Of a DNA stretch of 64,000 bases, positions 31,650 through 43,713 are shown in pieces. A model generated the notes under the pieces. It made no database searches and was not told the DNA's origin. It saw nothing but the letters and a program-made list of their open reading frames with translations. Source of the stretch: Aurifilum marmelostoma (Eukaryota > Ascomycota > Sordariomycetes > Diaporthales > Cryphonectriaceae); NCBI GenBank assembly GCA_027559495.1, contig JAMXSV010000011.1, positions 74,501-138,500 on the forward strand, read 5' to 3'. Every line of letters begins with the position of its first letter. Position 1 is the first letter of the stretch. Made by a program: the position numbers and the translations under genes.

Positions 31650-32731
31650 ACAAAAACATGAACCACGAGGAGGAGGACTGATGAGATGGTTTCTGAGCTC
31701 CCAGCTCTCGTTCCCTCACGAGCATGATCTGTGCCTTGATTCCGAAGCACCTCTTAAGGGGGCGCCATATAAGGGGAACGCCCGAGTTTTCGTCCGGTTG
31801 ATAGGGCCTTAGTGCGATGGATCACCAAGATCCTTCCCAGGTCAAAATTGCTTGGCTCGTAATGAAAAACTGGGGGCATGGTTGGGTTCTCTTTTTTTTT
31901 TTAGCCCCCCCGGGCTGTGTACTCTAGTACAATGTAAGACGAATGGTAACCCCGAAGGATGAGTCGAAAAGTGTGGAACGAGGATTCTACTGCAGTGAAA
32001 ATTCCTTCTTAATGTCATCTTATACGGGGATGACTGCATGGCAAGCTTAAATGCCTACAGAGCACAGAGTCACATTGACCACCCGCCACCTCGGAAGGAC
32101 CCACGAGCTTATTAAAGCCCCCCCCCCCTTCATCCCTGGAACACGATACTATTCCCATTGTAGCTCACCTGCTTGGTGACTGAGCCGCACTAATTTCCTG
32201 CGCCGCTAACTACTGGCCAGACATAAGGAGACGGCGTAGCCTTGGCTAACACAACGTTGTACTTTGTAAGCATGCCATAACAGAGGACACCCCTGGTTGA
32301 GGACCTGGACCGTGTCCACAATGTCAGCCTGGAAAAGGGGGGCTACTTATACGCCGGGTGGAGTCGATATATCTACTATTTGCGATGGTGTTCTGCAGGA
32401 TTTAGGTGCGGGCAAAATCTTGAATTGGGAAGCCGTCACCGGAAAAGTCATCGTTACGTTTAGGTAGGTCGTGAGTCTCGGTCAAGAACCGTAAGATTGG
32501 TTTTTCTCGTCTCCCTCTTCTTCTCTTTACTGTCTGGTATATAATCCCATCCCTCAAGCCTGCCCGGCTCCGAATGAGGTCATCGTGAGTGAGTGGTTCG
32601 CAACGCTGCTGTTTGCTCACTCGTTCGGGTTTGTTTTTCTTTGCTTTTTCACTCTCGCTCTATGTCTTTCACTCCCTCTTATATTAATTAATTCGTTTGT
32701 GGGTTGCCTTGCACGCCCTTTCCCTTTCCCA
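31650..32731. promoter_or_regulatory. Divergent region between two glycosyltransferase genes
   Basis: About 1.1 kb with no exon recognised; includes a T10-11 run near 31891 and a C-run near 32118-32128. Both genes start outward from here, so shared control is possible. An in-frame hydrophobic stretch directly upstream of the GT2 ATG has only a GTG start and is treated as leader. Confidence 0.45.
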
Positions 32732-34616
32732 ATGCTCCTGGAACAAGAAGATGGGACTTTTGTCCTCGACACGGCGAAACCTCGTGAGGTGCCAGTGTGG
32801 AAACAATGTTTCAATGTGTTTTGCTGCTTGGTGTCGTTGCCGGTCTACTTTCTCATGACTGTCTCGAGCCAATTTCCCATCACCCTCGATCTGCTCATGA
32901 CCATCATCTTGACCGAGCTGAACCGCTTCGTCAACGAGAGGAGGAGACAGGAATCGTACAGATTTGAAAATCGCGATGCAAGCCCGATACGAGAGAAGCA
33001 GGACTGGCTTCAGTGGGAGCTAAACATGGAAAAGACAGCCCCGAGGCTGGACTGCATGGCAGCTGTCGTCGGGTGGCGAGAACATCCAGATTTGTTCCAT
33101 CGTGCACTGGAAAGCTACAAGGTCGCCCACGGATGCGTATTCGTCTTGGTTGGGATCGATGGTGATGATGCCGAAGACCAAGATATGGTCGACGTCTTCA
33201 ACAAGGCAAGTCTCCAAGCCCATTGACCATGGCGAATGATTGATGATAAGAGGAATACTCCTTGCTGACCTCAGATAGACATATCCTGATCACTCAGCTG
33301 TCATCCACCTCGACGAGCCTCTGGGAGAAATCGCGGAGCGTACGAGGGCTAAGCTAGTTGCCATCTGCCAACAAGATGAGCAGCCCGTTGATGACGCCGA
33401 TATCGACAAGATGGTTATGCAACATTGCATCCAGCTTGCGCGCAATATCATCGACCATCACCGTCTGACCGTAGGTGGCGGGTCTCTGGCTGGAATTCGT
33501 CACCTCTGCATCCGGCAACGGCACATGCACAAGAAGGGCATCATGTTCTCTACATTTGTGTTCTCGCTTGTCATCGCCGACATTCTTGGCATCGAGTTTC
33601 TATGGTCTTCAGACAGCGACACTATCGTCTTACCAGACTCGCTGTCTCGAACCATTGACTCTATTGCCGCAGATGCCAATATCGGCGGCGCATCGTCTGG
33701 CTTGGTGGTGCACAATGCCGACGAGACCAAGATCACCAGGCTGGCAGCCACTGTCTACTGGGGCGAACTGTACTTGACCCGCTCTACGACGGCGGCGACG
33801 GCGACAAGCGACTGTCAGAGCGGGCCTAGCACCGTCTTCAGGCTGTCTGCGCTGCCTGACATCCTGGTGCCGTGGTATCTGCAGACCATCATGGGCAAGA
33901 GAATGATCATCAACGAGGACAGGCACCTGACCACCAACCTGCTATTGCGAGGCTGGGGTGTTGTTTACGCTAGCGATGTTTTAACCGCCACCGATACGCC
34001 CACGACCATGAACAAATGGCTGAAGCAGCAGCTTCGGTGGGCGCGGGCAACACATATCGAGAGTCTGCTCATGCCGAAGGTGTATCTGAAAACCCATCCT
34101 CTGCTCTTCTTTGGCATGGCAAAGCGGGAATTTGGGCCAGTCCTAGCTGCAGTCGCCGTGGTCCATTACCTCTTCACATCGCGAGGCCTCGTCCCCGTGT
34201 CGCTTGCCGACATCGGGCTGCGGCTCTTGTTTGGCATTGTCTACAACCTGCTGCGCAATCCAGATCGCTTGGGCACCAGCGGATGGGCGGCACGCAAATG
34301 GATCCTGCCGGGCATCCTGTTTTATTACATCCCGTTGCCAGCAGTTCATGTCTGGAGCATGTTGACACTTACTGCAGACGGCTGGGGCACAGCCATGCGC
34401 GCTGAGGGTGAAACGGCACCCATTCCGAGCGGCGCAGCCAAGCCCAAGAACGACATGGGATTCTTCATTGTCTGGATGGGAGTCTTGGCGGCAGCTACGG
34501 CAAAGTGTTTGGGTCACCATCACGAAATCGGGACTCTGCATACTGGACTGCTGATGACGATTTGCGTAGCTTTTGTGACGCTTACCGCATGGCGAGTTAC
34601 GAAGATCAAGGCATGA
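32732..34616 (+). CDS. Processive GT2 glycosyltransferase (hyaluronan/chitin synthase-like)
   Basis: Exons 32732-33205 and 33279-34616 encode 603 residues. N-terminal membrane helices (VFCCLVSLPVYFLMTV) are followed by a GT-A domain: RLDCMAAVVGWREHP, DVFNKTYPDHSAVIHLDEP, the DxD in SSDSDTIVLP (residues 270-272), then NEDRHLTTNLLLRG and the processivity motif QQLRW (408-412). At least four C-terminal helices follow. This is the layout of membrane polysaccharide synthases (hyaluronan synthase, fungal Cps1-like, chitin synthase). The intron between FNK and TYP begins GCAAGT, a GC-AG intron. The product polysaccharide cannot be told from sequence. The start is the first in-frame ATG; a GTG-initiated extension is possible but unlikely. 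Confidence 0.9.
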
Positions 34617-35421
34617 TGAGCAATTGATAATAGAAGCAAAATCAGACTTAGAAAAGGAAATATGACGGGAACGATTCTAGATGCTGCACCTCGATTATCA
34701 CCCATCAGTGATTCACCCGTGATTTGGAACCATGGTTCTTTGTAGCCAGCCATTCCTCAGATGACCTCCTCGTGCAAGTTGCATGACAGCTGAAAAACAG
34801 CGGCTTGGCTTTTTGCTGGGGTGCCCCTCGTCAGCAAAGTCTCATGGGTCAAGGGTCCAATGCTGCTTACGCGGGAGTGGTGATAGCATCGCTTGGAAAT
34901 GGGCCTATGTAACCGGCCAACAACGTTTCATTCGTGTCACTACGGGCTTGCGCATCAGCTTACCATTGTCTCGCACTGCCAAGGTTTTCGGACCTCAACT
35001 CGTTGGAATCGAATCACCGCACTTCTCGAAAGTGGCCTTCCCTGGTCCGACAAGGCAATGCCTCTACTTGTGGCATTACGAAACAATCTGCCGACTGCAA
35101 ACGGCCGGGCGCGGCCTGGTCGTCCGTTGAGATTCTCGGAGCCTGCTAGGCATCCTATTGTTCACGACTGCACAGCTCGTCCATGTCACAGGTCCAAGAT
35201 CAATTAAAATGCGAGATGATCTGCATTTCAATTCTCACCACCTGCTTCAGTCCATTGCAACAACGACGCCAGCGGAAACGCCCTTGACAAAGATCTCCGA
35301 ACTGAGGCAATATTTCCTTTTATGGGTGTGCCCGTCTTTTTAAATAGTTTCCAAATCACCCTAACTGCCATTCCTCCTCATAATTACCCAATCGGGTCTT
35401 CCTGAAGCCCATCATTGCAGA
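34617..35421. other. Intergenic, no gene seen
   Basis: Open stretches at 34783-35130 and 34893-35207 on the plus strand lack any domain or signal peptide and overlap in different frames, as expected by chance. The last 200 bp is the likely promoter of the small secreted protein. Confidence 0.45.
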
Positions 35422-35715
35422 ATGAAGTTGACCAACGCCACCCTCCCCGTGCTTATCCAAGCGCTCATGTTTGCGACAGCGCAAGCAACAGTCGTCTTCA
35501 GCTACAACCAAACATCCACCAACTCACCTGAGAACACCACCCCGCTCGAGTTTGAGGCCGCCAACGACTGTGATCTGGCTCCATATTTCGGACCCAGCAC
35601 ACACAAGTGCGCCGCAGAGCCTATGACTCAGGCCCGCATCTGCGCAGGTGACGAGCTGTCGCAAGTCACGGCAATGGTCATGGCCGACTGGTCAGCACCG
35701 ACTTGTGTGGCATGA
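35422..35715 (+). CDS. Small secreted cysteine-containing protein (effector-like)
   Basis: A 97-residue single-exon ORF with a clear signal peptide (KLTNATLPVLIQALMFATAQA). The mature part of about 75 residues has four cysteines (in NDCDL, HKCAAE, ARICAGD and PTCVA), enough for two disulphides, and three N-x-S/T sites near its N terminus. I do not recognise the family. Size and composition fit fungal small secreted proteins, some of which are effectors, but nothing here proves that role. Confidence 0.7.
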   Translation: MKLTNATLPVLIQALMFATAQATVVFSYNQTSTNSPENTTPLEFEAANDCDLAPYFGPSTHKCAAEPMTQARICAGDELSQVTAMVMADWSAPTCVA

Positions 35716-36093
35716 ATCGAGGGTGTTTAAGCGCCGTTGCTGGTGACGACAGACTGTTAATGATAATGAGGCATTGAGCGCTGGAACCTCATGAGTGGCA
35801 TTGGGATAGTCACTACCTAGGTGCATAGACATGACGGGCAGGACCTTTCATATGTGAATTGAACTGTGTATGACCGCAGCTAATCAAGAAAAGAATAACA
35901 TCATGTCATATTGGAACGACCGTCTTGATTCGCTATCCACTACACATAAGAAATCCTCAGCGGCATGCAGGGTTCGAAGACAACTTTTCGTAAACACGCG
36001 TTCACTAATTAATGTAGACAAATGTATTGCTCTAGAAACGTATGACCAAGACCGAAATCATACATTCAAGAGACAACAGCTACTCATATATCA
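35716..36093. other. Convergent intergenic, no gene seen
   Basis: AT-rich 378 bp between the small secreted protein and the sedolisin 3' end. No supportable exon. Confidence 0.5.
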
Positions 36094-38264
36094 TTACAGA
36101 CTCAGGAAGAGCTCCAACATGGCCTGATAATTTGGCGTGCCCAGCCCAGTCACGGGGTCCCAACCAGGCGCGCTGGAGAAGCCATCCGTGTTACAACCCT
36201 GGTTGGTTCCGTTGGTGACATCGTTCAGCACATCAGGATACGCGTACAATGTCGGGTTGATGAAGCCGACGGGGCTCTTTCCGGCATTGACCAGCTCGTT
36301 GTTGATCAGGGTGATGATGCTACCAAAGACGGGGCTGCTGGCGCTGGTGCCGTAGACGTACTCCCACTCGCCGTCGATGGCGAGGACGTAGTTGGCACCG
36401 TTGGCGCTGACGTCGGGGAACGCACGGCTGGTGCCGCTGTTGTTGTAGCGAACAGAGGTGTAAGGGGGCGGGTAGTCTGTCAGGAATGTGTTGACGGCGT
36501 CGGCCTGGTAGGACGGGATGTCGAAGTAGTTGGAGAAGCCGCCGCCCGAATAGATGACTGTCTCGCAGGCCGTCTCGGGTTGGGTGCCGGAGGCGAGGTC
36601 AGTGGTGATGTCGGTGCCGGTGGGGACCTGGGTGGCGCCGACGGAGGTCACGTAGGGGCATGTACCTGGGAAGGTCGGGTTGAAGCGGATTCCGTTGTCG
36701 AGACACTCGCCATTCCCAGCAACACCTGGAGAGAAGACGAGAAGTCAAGGTCAGCCTTGAAAATCCTGACTTATTGCTGCGACAGAATTGGAAGCAGGAT
36801 GCTGTTTACTTACCATCATCACCAGATGAGTAGAGAACGGTGACACCGGCGAGACCAAGCTTCATGTACTCGTAGCACTGACGCTGGGCATATGCGACGG
36901 TGAAATCAGCCTCAGTGGTTCCATACGAGGTGGAAATCACGGCAGGGGCCGTGTAGTTGCCACAGTCCTGGTACTTGTAACCGCCGGGCTTCTCATCGGG
37001 ATAGGTTCCATCAACACCGGGGACATCACCGCCGTCATAGGTGCAGTATGATCCGTCAATAGCGTCAAGGAAGTTGTTAAAAGACGCGCTCTCCTCGTCG
37101 TCACCAACTTGGAACAGGGTGATTTGTTGAGGGTAGCTCAGGGACTAATGATTGATGTGCAACCAAGCATCAGTATTACTGCCATCATGAACGCCAAAGC
37201 AGTATTTATCATAAGGGATGCACCAAAAGAAAACACATACCATGGCATACTCCAGGTCGAGATCAGACTCTCCGTTGAAGCCAAAGGTCTGAATTAGCTT
37301 CTGAGGCTCTCCTCCATCGACCGAGTCAAGGGTCGGGCGCAGGCCGACGAGATCACTGGAGAAGTTGGAGAAGAACAGATCCAGGTCGGTCTCAAGGTAA
37401 GATTGGTAGCCGTACTCGACAATACCGTAAGAGCTGAGATTGTACGTGCCCGTGGTGAAGTTGTACAGAGCTCTCAGGCAGTCGAGCGTGATGGATGTGT
37501 CGCAGTTGGTCAGGTCCGTGGCGAGGGTGTTCATATCGATCTTAGCACCAGGCTTGGGCAGCGAAGCCGTGTTGTTGGCCGCGAGACTGGCGAGGTCTCG
37601 CTTGCGCCTCTTGCGGAGGAGTTCGTCCTGGCTGGGCCGGGTGGGCACGTCAAAGTGAAGCGTAGGCATGATCATGTCAATGTGCTTCTCGCTCAGGTCA
37701 GAGGGCACGCTGTACTCGTCGCAGGCCACGTGTGACTGACCATGCTTGTGGTCAAAGTAGTAGTATTCGGTTTGGAGGAGCTCCTCGAGCTCCGCGACTG
37801 TTGCGTCGTCCACCTCAATCCAGCCCTTGTTGAAGTGGTGGTTAATGCGCTCCGGGCCAATGCCAGCTCCAGTCAACCAGGTCGTGACGGAGTCAACACT
37901 CTCTTGGCTGATGAAAGATTAGACATAACTGTACAGAGACTTCCGTATATATAGGAGCCTTCATATTCACTCACCTAGGGGCAAACATCTCAATGATGTC
38001 GTCGGCGCTCCAGTGCTGACCATACTTGCTACTGTGGGGATGAGAGACCTCGTGCAGATAACTTGGACCCATGTCCAGGTTCCTCTGCTTCAGACCGATA
38101 CGAAGAGGCATCTTGATGTGGCCCTCGACCCTGTCACGGGCCTGCCATCCAGAGGGAAGGCTGTGCCGCTTCTCGTGGACAACATGGCTGGATGATGATG
38201 CCAGGGGAGAGGCAGCGGCCATGACGGCCAGCGAGGCCAGGGCCAAGAAAGAATGAGACCGCAT
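36094..38264 (-). CDS. Secreted sedolisin protease (tripeptidyl-peptidase type, S53)
   Basis: Minus-strand exons 38264-37975, 37907-37241, 37144-36814 and 36725-36094 encode 639 residues. Signal peptide (SHSFLALASLAVMAAASPL), then the pro-kumamolisin activation domain (WQARDRVEGHIKMPLRIGL, SKYGQHWSADDIIEMFAP). A basic RKRRKRD site at about 200 is the likely pro/mature junction. Catalytic residues of the S53 family are visible: Glu310 and Asp314 in FNGESDLDLEY, the oxyanion Asp in LYSSGDDG, and Ser557 in YGTSASSP. C-terminal Asp/Gly-rich Ca2+-site residues (GWDPVTGLGTPNY) are also present. Sedolisins release tripeptides from proteins at acid pH outside the cell. Confidence 0.95.
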
Positions 38265-40262
38265 GGCAACTCTACTTAGTAACGAAGGACACGGGATAGA
38301 AAGAGAGGTGAGCCTGCTGATGGGACGTGGAAAGGAGCTTGGTTGTTGGGGTCCAGACTGATTGTAAGTCCCTGAACGAAGGAGGCGCAGGCCTCGCTTA
38401 TGATGTTTCCTCGATCATTGGCCATATGCTTCGTTACAAATACCAAAATGGCTCTCTTTATCGACCTACCATTCTTGAAACTCTGTGCTTTGCGATACAT
38501 CAGTGTCCAAGTGGATTAATTGGGTACACAATGTACATGGCCTTCCTATTGTGGACATGGCCCCACCTAGTTGTGAGAACGTTCCCATCGTGACAATCTA
38601 GAAGTGTGATTTCCAAATAAATCATCAGAGAGCACCCTTCCCAAACAGATCAGATCTCTGGTTATGTTCTAAAATATCTACATTCTTTTTCGTCTTCTCT
38701 TTTCTTTTTTCTTTCTTTTTTTTTCATTTCCAACAGCAGAGGTCAGACCAATGCTTGATCAATGGCAAGATGTAGGCACGCAAGAATAGGCATGTAACAC
38801 TCCAATGACTCTGTACTTGTTGATCTGCCGCCGTGATCGACAGGTGCATTTAATTGTGTCTTCTAGAACATAATACAGAGAAAATAGAAAGAGACCACTC
38901 CTACTATTTGGGTAGGCATCAACGATTCATTGATCGTCGTCAGCTCTGCCTAGCAAAGGAGGTGAGCGGGAAGACCCCGCCGATACCCCGTCCTATAATT
39001 AACGCCCGCACTCAATATTGTATTTACATTCTTGCATGGGGCGAGGTATACCTGGACATCGGTGTCCGAAGTACTGCCTTGTATCTATCAGGTCTCCATA
39101 TCTGACATTGTTCCTCAAAAGTCGATCTGTGCCGAGCAGCGTCGTCGACCTGCCTCTTCTGGCAAGGCTGGCTGGCTGATGCAGCCTCCGCGGATAACAA
39201 CTGCGCATGACACTCAGTATGATTCTCGGACTTGAGCTCGCAGAAAACTACCAGAGTAACTTCTTCTGGTGTTCAGGTGCCGACAAGCCATCTACCTATT
39301 ATGGTCAATTATACAACTATGGGAGGGCATCCAATAACACATGAACGATGATGCCGCCGATCCGAGCACCTTCTCGATCAACTGCCGATGTGATTGGCAC
39401 CTACGTAATAGATTATGAGACTGGAATAGGTCAGCGGGCCAATGCATACGTGCAGTTGGGCAAGGGTGTCGCTCGGTGTCTCATCCGTATGGCACGTCCA
39501 AGAGTGACAGACCACCTTGACCCCGACGTTAGTACCGTCGTCAATTTTATGGTCGAGAAGTACCGCCACTAGAATGGGATAGCTGTTCTAGAATGATCGG
39601 AAAGCCGTCGTACATAGTGATTTAACGTCGGTGCAGCTATTCGTCATGCAATGCTCTAGAATGTTGGGTTGTAAATACCGCGATGTATCATCGACGACAA
39701 TGTCTACTTAAGACATATTTGAAGTGGAAGACATGCAGATACTACGAGACAGTGAGTGACATTCCTGTCCCATGGTTTGCCTGTCCTGAGAGGGTACTTA
39801 ATTGAAATCTACTCGCACACATGAAGACTCGATCTGGGTGTCCCATGCTAATACAGCCTAATATATATAGAGAACAGTTATTAGTTCGTATTCTCCCAAG
39901 TCTTGAATAAACATCGTAGGAAGATGACCTGTTGATTATCTAGACTTTATGAGGACTGAACTGAATGAATTGTAGGTGAGTCTCGGAGGGCTGGCGCTCT
40001 CTCGTTTATATCCTTCAATGGAAATCTTGCGTCACTTCCTTGCCAGATCGACTACCTCTCCGTGCTATCCTTCCATGGATGAGCATCTGAATGTCAATAA
40101 CCAACGCAGACTATGCGTTCAGCTTATAGAGACTACCTGTCACTATCCCATTTCAAGGACAGGGCCATTCATTGCGGAAATGTCATCAGCATCATATCAG
40201 GTTTCAAAGAACAATACAATTTCAGCCAAAATCATCACTCGTATCATTAGGCCCGTACTCTT
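38265..40262. other. Gene-free 2 kb
   Basis: AT-rich, with a T/C-rich stretch at about 38690-38730 and only short overlapping ORFs. Nothing resembles an exon of a known family. It includes the sedolisin promoter. Confidence 0.5.
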
Positions 40263-42047
40263 TTACGGAGTCGTGATCAAAGTCACTCCAGATTCATAAC
40301 ACGCCCCTTCCAGGCTCGCGTTATTGCCACTCACATACTGCAGCACCTGTCCGTCAGCGCCAAACCTCGCAGCAGTACCCCCGTTCTCATCGCTCGTCTC
40401 ATACGTCGGCCATCCCAAGTCACTCAGGCCGTCACCCGGATCCTTGACGAATGCCACGAGCATGTCCTGCATCTTCTGACACGTCTCCACCTCGAACTCA
40501 CTCACATCACCCGGCGCGATGGGCCACGTGCCGAAGAGCATATACAGATCACTATAGTGATATGCGCCGAGCCAAGGCACTCCACCGTCGATATTGGAGA
40601 AGTTGCCAGCCCACTGGTACCGCCATGTCTTGAGGTTGGGGCTCGGACCTGTGCCGTTCTGGTATAGGCTGTTGCGGAGGACGGAGGTGTTGTGCGCGCC
40701 GCACACTGTGGACAGTGTGGAGGTGGTGATGGCCTGCTCGGAGGGGCCGGCTGTGTAGTTGTGCAGGGGATATGCTACAAGGGCAGAGGCCTCGCGTGCT
40801 GTAGTACCCAGGAGTTTGGGTAGAGGGGCGATGCGATTAGCAGCGTATGCAGCCGGGTAGTTGCTCAACACAAATTTGTCATCCGCTGTGTGAAGGAGAG
40901 AGGTTAGCACCTTCACCTCGTTGAATTTTGAAGGAGACATCTTAGGACTTACGGCGGCGGGTGAAGGATATAGCTGGCTGCGAGGTGTTCACCAGCGATG
41001 AGTTGTCTTGGTAGTTGCCAACGAAATTTTCGATCCGTGGATAGGGGACATGCCTCATGCACTCCAGCTCCTTGTCCGCATCGTCGAAGTCGCAGCCCAG
41101 GTTCTTGGCCACAAAGGAAAAGTTCGAGCCCGAGTAGTCCGAATTAAGCGCATGGCCGATGGTGGTACCAGAACTGGAGATGGATGCCCTGATGAGGGGA
41201 TTGTCAGGATACGCAAAGAGGTACATGTCAGTAGCACTCGCTCCAGCTGACTGGCCCCAGAGGGTGATCTTGCTCGGGTCTCCGCCAAAAGCGCCAATAT
41301 TCTCGTATAACCACTCCACAGCCAGACGCTGATCCTGCAGGCCAAAGTTTGTCGAATTTTCGAGGCCCTGGGCATTTGGAAAGGAGAAGATATTGACGCG
41401 ATAGTTGGTCGTGACGACGATCATGCCTCCCGCCTCCTGTGAGCGGCTGACCAGGCTGGGAGGTAGCTGCGTGGGGATGTTGACGCCGCCCGTGACGTCG
41501 CCGCCGCCGGTCAGGAAATGCAGCACCGGCAGCCGTGACTCTTTCGTCGCATTGGCTGGTGTCCATATGGCGAGCGAGAGGCAGTCCTCGGCAGAATTTT
41601 GAGCCAATTGTCCAGCGAGAAGAGACTCTCCGTAGTTGACGACAAGGTTGCCCGTGATGTTGAGGGCCCAAGAGGTCGGGATGGCGGAGACATACTGCGC
41701 ACATGCCGGACCGAAGACCGTCGAATCGAAGATCTCGGACGACGGGTCCAAGGGAGCCGGGGGTGCCCAGCGACGACTGCCAGTAGGTGGCTGTCATGTG
41801 TGGTGATAGGGTTAACTCGGTTGATTCGTAACCAAAGAGGAGTGTGGATCTTCTTATTCACCTTGGCATACGGGACGTATTTGAACTGTCTGACATCCGG
41901 ATATGTGTCGTTCAGGTCGCCAACAAAGGTGCCCGTGCGAGTCGTGACGGTAAGGTTTGAGGGCGCGACATTGAGGACTTCCTCATACTGGTATGCTTGT
42001 GCCAGCGGCAAAGCGCAAGACAACACGACGCAGAGTAAATCTCTCAT
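40263..42047 (-). CDS. Secreted type-B carboxylesterase, paralogue with altered oxyanion loop
   Basis: Minus-strand exons 42047-41862, 41790-40953 and 40885-40263 encode 548 residues. The start ATG gives a signal peptide (RDLLCVVLSCALPLAQA). COesterase motifs are present: FVGDLNDTYPDVRQFKYVPY, PPTGSRRWAPP, EDCLSLAIWTP, WGQSAGAS (Ser243) and GAYHYSDLYMLFG (His451). The loop that is normally HGGG or YGGG-F reads FLTGGGDVTGG, so an oxyanion-hole neighbour differs and activity or specificity may be altered. N-x-S/T sites are frequent. It shares its order of motifs and the GAYH-D/E signature with the esterase at 16.1-17.8 kb, though intron positions differ. Confidence 0.92.
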
Positions 42048-43023
42048 GGTGGGCAAGTAAGTATTGTCAAATTGTCAATGGGGGCTCCCGCTACAGGGAA
42101 CACACGCACATATCGCACACACACGCCGATCTCATTGTCAGAAGCGTTACGGTGAGGGGATGCTATGTAGATATACTTTTCCATACCATATTTATTACCC
42201 AGCACAGTCATGTCCCCTCTCAGTCCTAGCGAGACGAATGGGACCAACGACAGACTACCAGAACTTAAAGCCCTTCCTTTCCCCGCTGTCTAGGTAAAGA
42301 TGCCAGGAAATAACACCACAATGGACTCAAAAGTTGTCTTAGTGGATGTTCATGGTGGAGAATTCGTCACATGAGCATGGGACGTTTTCCTAGAAACGCT
42401 GAAGTGCAACTGCAGGAGTCGGCCCGCTGGGGGATCAAGAACAGGCCACAACGTCATTGCCAGAATGCCTTCATGAAGCATTCCTTTTTGGCGGCACTAC
42501 TGTAACCGGGGATCGTGACCGGCTGCACAGGAAGATGCGGGGAAGGGTAGCGTATATCGAGTAAGTGGGCGAACCCCATGGGGAGGCAAAATTGTGGGAG
42601 AAGATCCCGCCTCGGAGCGAGTCGTCTCGGAGGCGAGCTCGGCGCTGCACCCTGGGTTGTGGATTGCTATAGCCCTGTCTTCATCTTTAACCGAAGAAGC
42701 GACTGTGTGGATCATGTATACTTGCGGGAGGTTGGGCAGGAAAGTCTCGGTAAATAGGGTAGTCAAGCATGCAAGGGTTTCTTTAAGAGTCCAAATGGTT
42801 TGATCGTGATACCAAAGCTCGAGGGAGACAGCCACCACGTTGTGGCAATCATACATTGAAAACGGGGGCTGTATAGATCGAATTCATACACAATTTAATT
42901 CCTTATAAGTCCCTTCCTCATGTCTCCCATCAAGCAAGTGAGCCACGCGAAAGCTAATTGGCTTCATGGAATGTGCACAGCGCGAATCTCTGTTGAACCC
43001 CAAATACTAGCTTCGTATCCTCC
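42048..43023. other. Intergenic, no gene seen
   Basis: Upstream of the second esterase and downstream of the PIR protein, both on the minus strand. A 119-codon open stretch (42497-42856, -) has no family resemblance. Confidence 0.45.
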
Positions 43024-43713
43024 TCAGACACCAAGGACCAACGCGATGAGAGCCACCACGGCAGCGTATCGCGAAGCACCCTCATCTGGCTGCAGCTTGT
43101 AGCTTCCGGCCGTGACGTACGTGGGCGACGCCGAGGCGGCACTCGTTGTACCTACAGCGGCAGCGCTAGGCGTTGTGGCCGGAATTGAAGAGGGCGGAAC
43201 AGACGATGTGGAAACAACAGGTGGACTGGCTGCTGGCACGGTGTTAGCGGCAGAAGGAGCCTGCAGCTGGCCATCTGAGATTTGTGAGACGACCCCACTC
43301 GGTGGTGCCGGGGATGGTGCTGCTGTCTTGGTTGAAGTCTCTAGTGCCGGTGCGCTTGAGGCTGGAGGTGGGACGATGGGTTTGGCACTGGGAGCTTGAA
43401 CTTGACCGTCGGAAATCTGGGAGACAGGCGCTCCTCCCGTGGGCACCTGCGACTGCTGCTTCTGCGAGGTTGGAGCCTCTGACTTTACAACCGGAGGTGT
43501 AGCCGAGACCTGGACCTGTCCATCAGAAATCTGGGAAACAGGTTTTCCTGAAGGAGCTTGGGACAGAACCTGGGAGGTTCGTGTCCCGAGCCGAGCGGTG
43601 GGTGTATAGGCTTGAATCTGCCCGTCAGAGATCTGACCTACGGGCTGCACAGTGGCCTGACCAGTGGTGGCCACTATGAGGCTCAAAATCGTTAGGAGAT
43701 TTGAGTACTGCAT
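43024..43713 (-). CDS. PIR-repeat cell-wall protein with GPI-like tail
   Basis: A single exon of 229 residues. Signal peptide (LLTILSLIVATTGQA) followed by four copies of the PIR motif Q-I-S-D-G-Q-[IVL]-Q (consensus SQISDGQVQ) spaced by 30-45 residues of Pro/Ser/Thr-rich sequence. PIR motifs become ester-linked through their Gln to beta-1,3-glucan. The C terminus is a hydrophobic stretch (RYAAVVALIALVLGV) preceded by small residues and an acidic spacer, which fits a GPI-attachment signal. It has no cysteine at all, so the four-Cys domain of classical yeast Pir proteins is missing, and no KR processing site is visible. A wall structural role is likely. Confidence 0.85.
   Translation of the reverse strand: MQYSNLLTILSLIVATTGQATVQPVGQISDGQIQAYTPTARLGTRTSQVLSQAPSGKPVSQISDGQVQVSATPPVVKSEAPTSQKQQSQVPTGGAPVSQISDGQVQAPSAKPIVPPPASSAPALETSTKTAAPSPAPPSGVVSQISDGQLQAPSAANTVPAASPPVVSTSSVPPSSIPATTPSAAAVGTTSAASASPTYVTAGSYKLQPDEGASRYAAVVALIALVLGV

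Noticed and set aside
32585..32731. N-terminal extension of the GT2 synthase with a hydrophobic stretch
   Set aside because: It has only a GTG at its start; the first ATG at 32732 gives a family-like N terminus.
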